NCBI GenBank assembly: GCA_005656395.1
Contig: SRSI01000078.1
Coordinates: 1-64,000, forward strand
Origin: Strongyloides papillosus
Lineage: Eukaryota > Nematoda > Chromadorea > Rhabditida > Strongyloididae
DNA length: 64,000 bases
Reading direction: 5' to 3'
Shown in pieces: positions 63,801 to 64,000 of the stretch. The position numbers and the translations under genes are program-made. Each line of letters starts with the position of its first letter. The stretch's first letter is position 1. Under the pieces are notes generated by a model that made no database searches, was not told where the DNA came from, and saw only the letters and a program-made list of their open reading frames with translations.

Positions 63801-64000
63801 AGGATATATTATTTTGTTAAAGAATGTTCCAAACAAATAACAATTGCACATGATGATGACTTTCTATAAGAATATAAAAAGGGAATCATTATGAGGAATA
63901 GAAAAAAAAAGAACACAACCAAAATATTTATGAATCGACATTTGATTATAAAAATGTTTCTTTCAATTACATAAATATATATATTTATATTTTTTTTATT

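Larger units (their letters stand above)
56454..64000. other. Long gene-free region
   Basis: About 7.5 kb of AT-rich sequence downstream of the V-ATPase gene. The only coding-like piece is the short open stretch at 60681-60842. A (TA)n run lies at 56759-56780. Other ORFs (56876-57088, 60970-61218, 63512-63703) are low complexity. No tRNA, miRNA or transposon is recognised. Confidence 0.45.

Overview
This is a 64 kb piece of a very AT-rich nematode genome. The evidence is a DB-domain protein, a SLO-1 channel, an orphan Cys-loop channel and very short introns (mostly 42-60 nt, starting GTAAGT/GTATGT and ending TTTTAG). Candidate trans-splice acceptors lie just upstream of some start codons. Base composition and intron style best fit a clade IV parasite such as Strongyloididae (Strongyloides/Parastrongyloides); that placement is inference.

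Layout. 1-1841 (+): 3' part of a dymeclin gene. 2107-2688 (-): DB-module secreted-type protein. 5983-7305 (+): alpha-1,3-fucosyltransferase family (GT10) membrane enzyme. 8778-10203 (+): Cys-loop, probably anion-selective, ligand-gated channel subunit. 10413-11971 (-): I-BAR (IMD) plus SH3 protein. 13427-15175 (-): ZC4H2 zinc-finger ortholog. 15176-22914: long gene-free stretch upstream of slo-1. 22915-27861 (+): complete BK channel alpha subunit with two equal-length alternative exons. 28.2-35.9 kb: mobile-element cluster, made of a 1.06 kb TA-flanked element with ~205 bp inverted repeats, a 0.95 kb element with short inverted ends, and a decayed element with inverted repeat-rich arms. 36973-43710 (+): giant type II membrane protein of about ten VWA-like repeats with Thr-rich linkers and a recent 1188 bp internal duplication. 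47613-47681 (+): mir-124 hairpin. 48908-49567 (-): NK-2 class homeobox gene. 51494-53900 (+): P5C synthase. 54895-56453 (+): V-ATPase subunit B. 56454-64000: no convincing gene.

The genes are unrelated neighbours rather than an operon. Several act in neurons in other animals (slo-1, the ligand-gated channel, ZC4H2, mir-124 and probably the NK-2 homeobox gene), but nothing here shows joint regulation.

A data-quality point cuts across the window. Several conserved genes (dymeclin, P5C synthase, V-ATPase B, the DB protein) have single-nucleotide frame breaks with strongly conserved sequence on both sides. In P5C synthase and V-ATPase B, normally essential or single-copy genes, uncorrected consensus indels are more likely than pseudogenes. 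I found no clear previously undescribed system. The best leads are the VWA-repeat protein, the alternative slo-1 exons, the mir-124 location and the element cluster at 28-36 kb.
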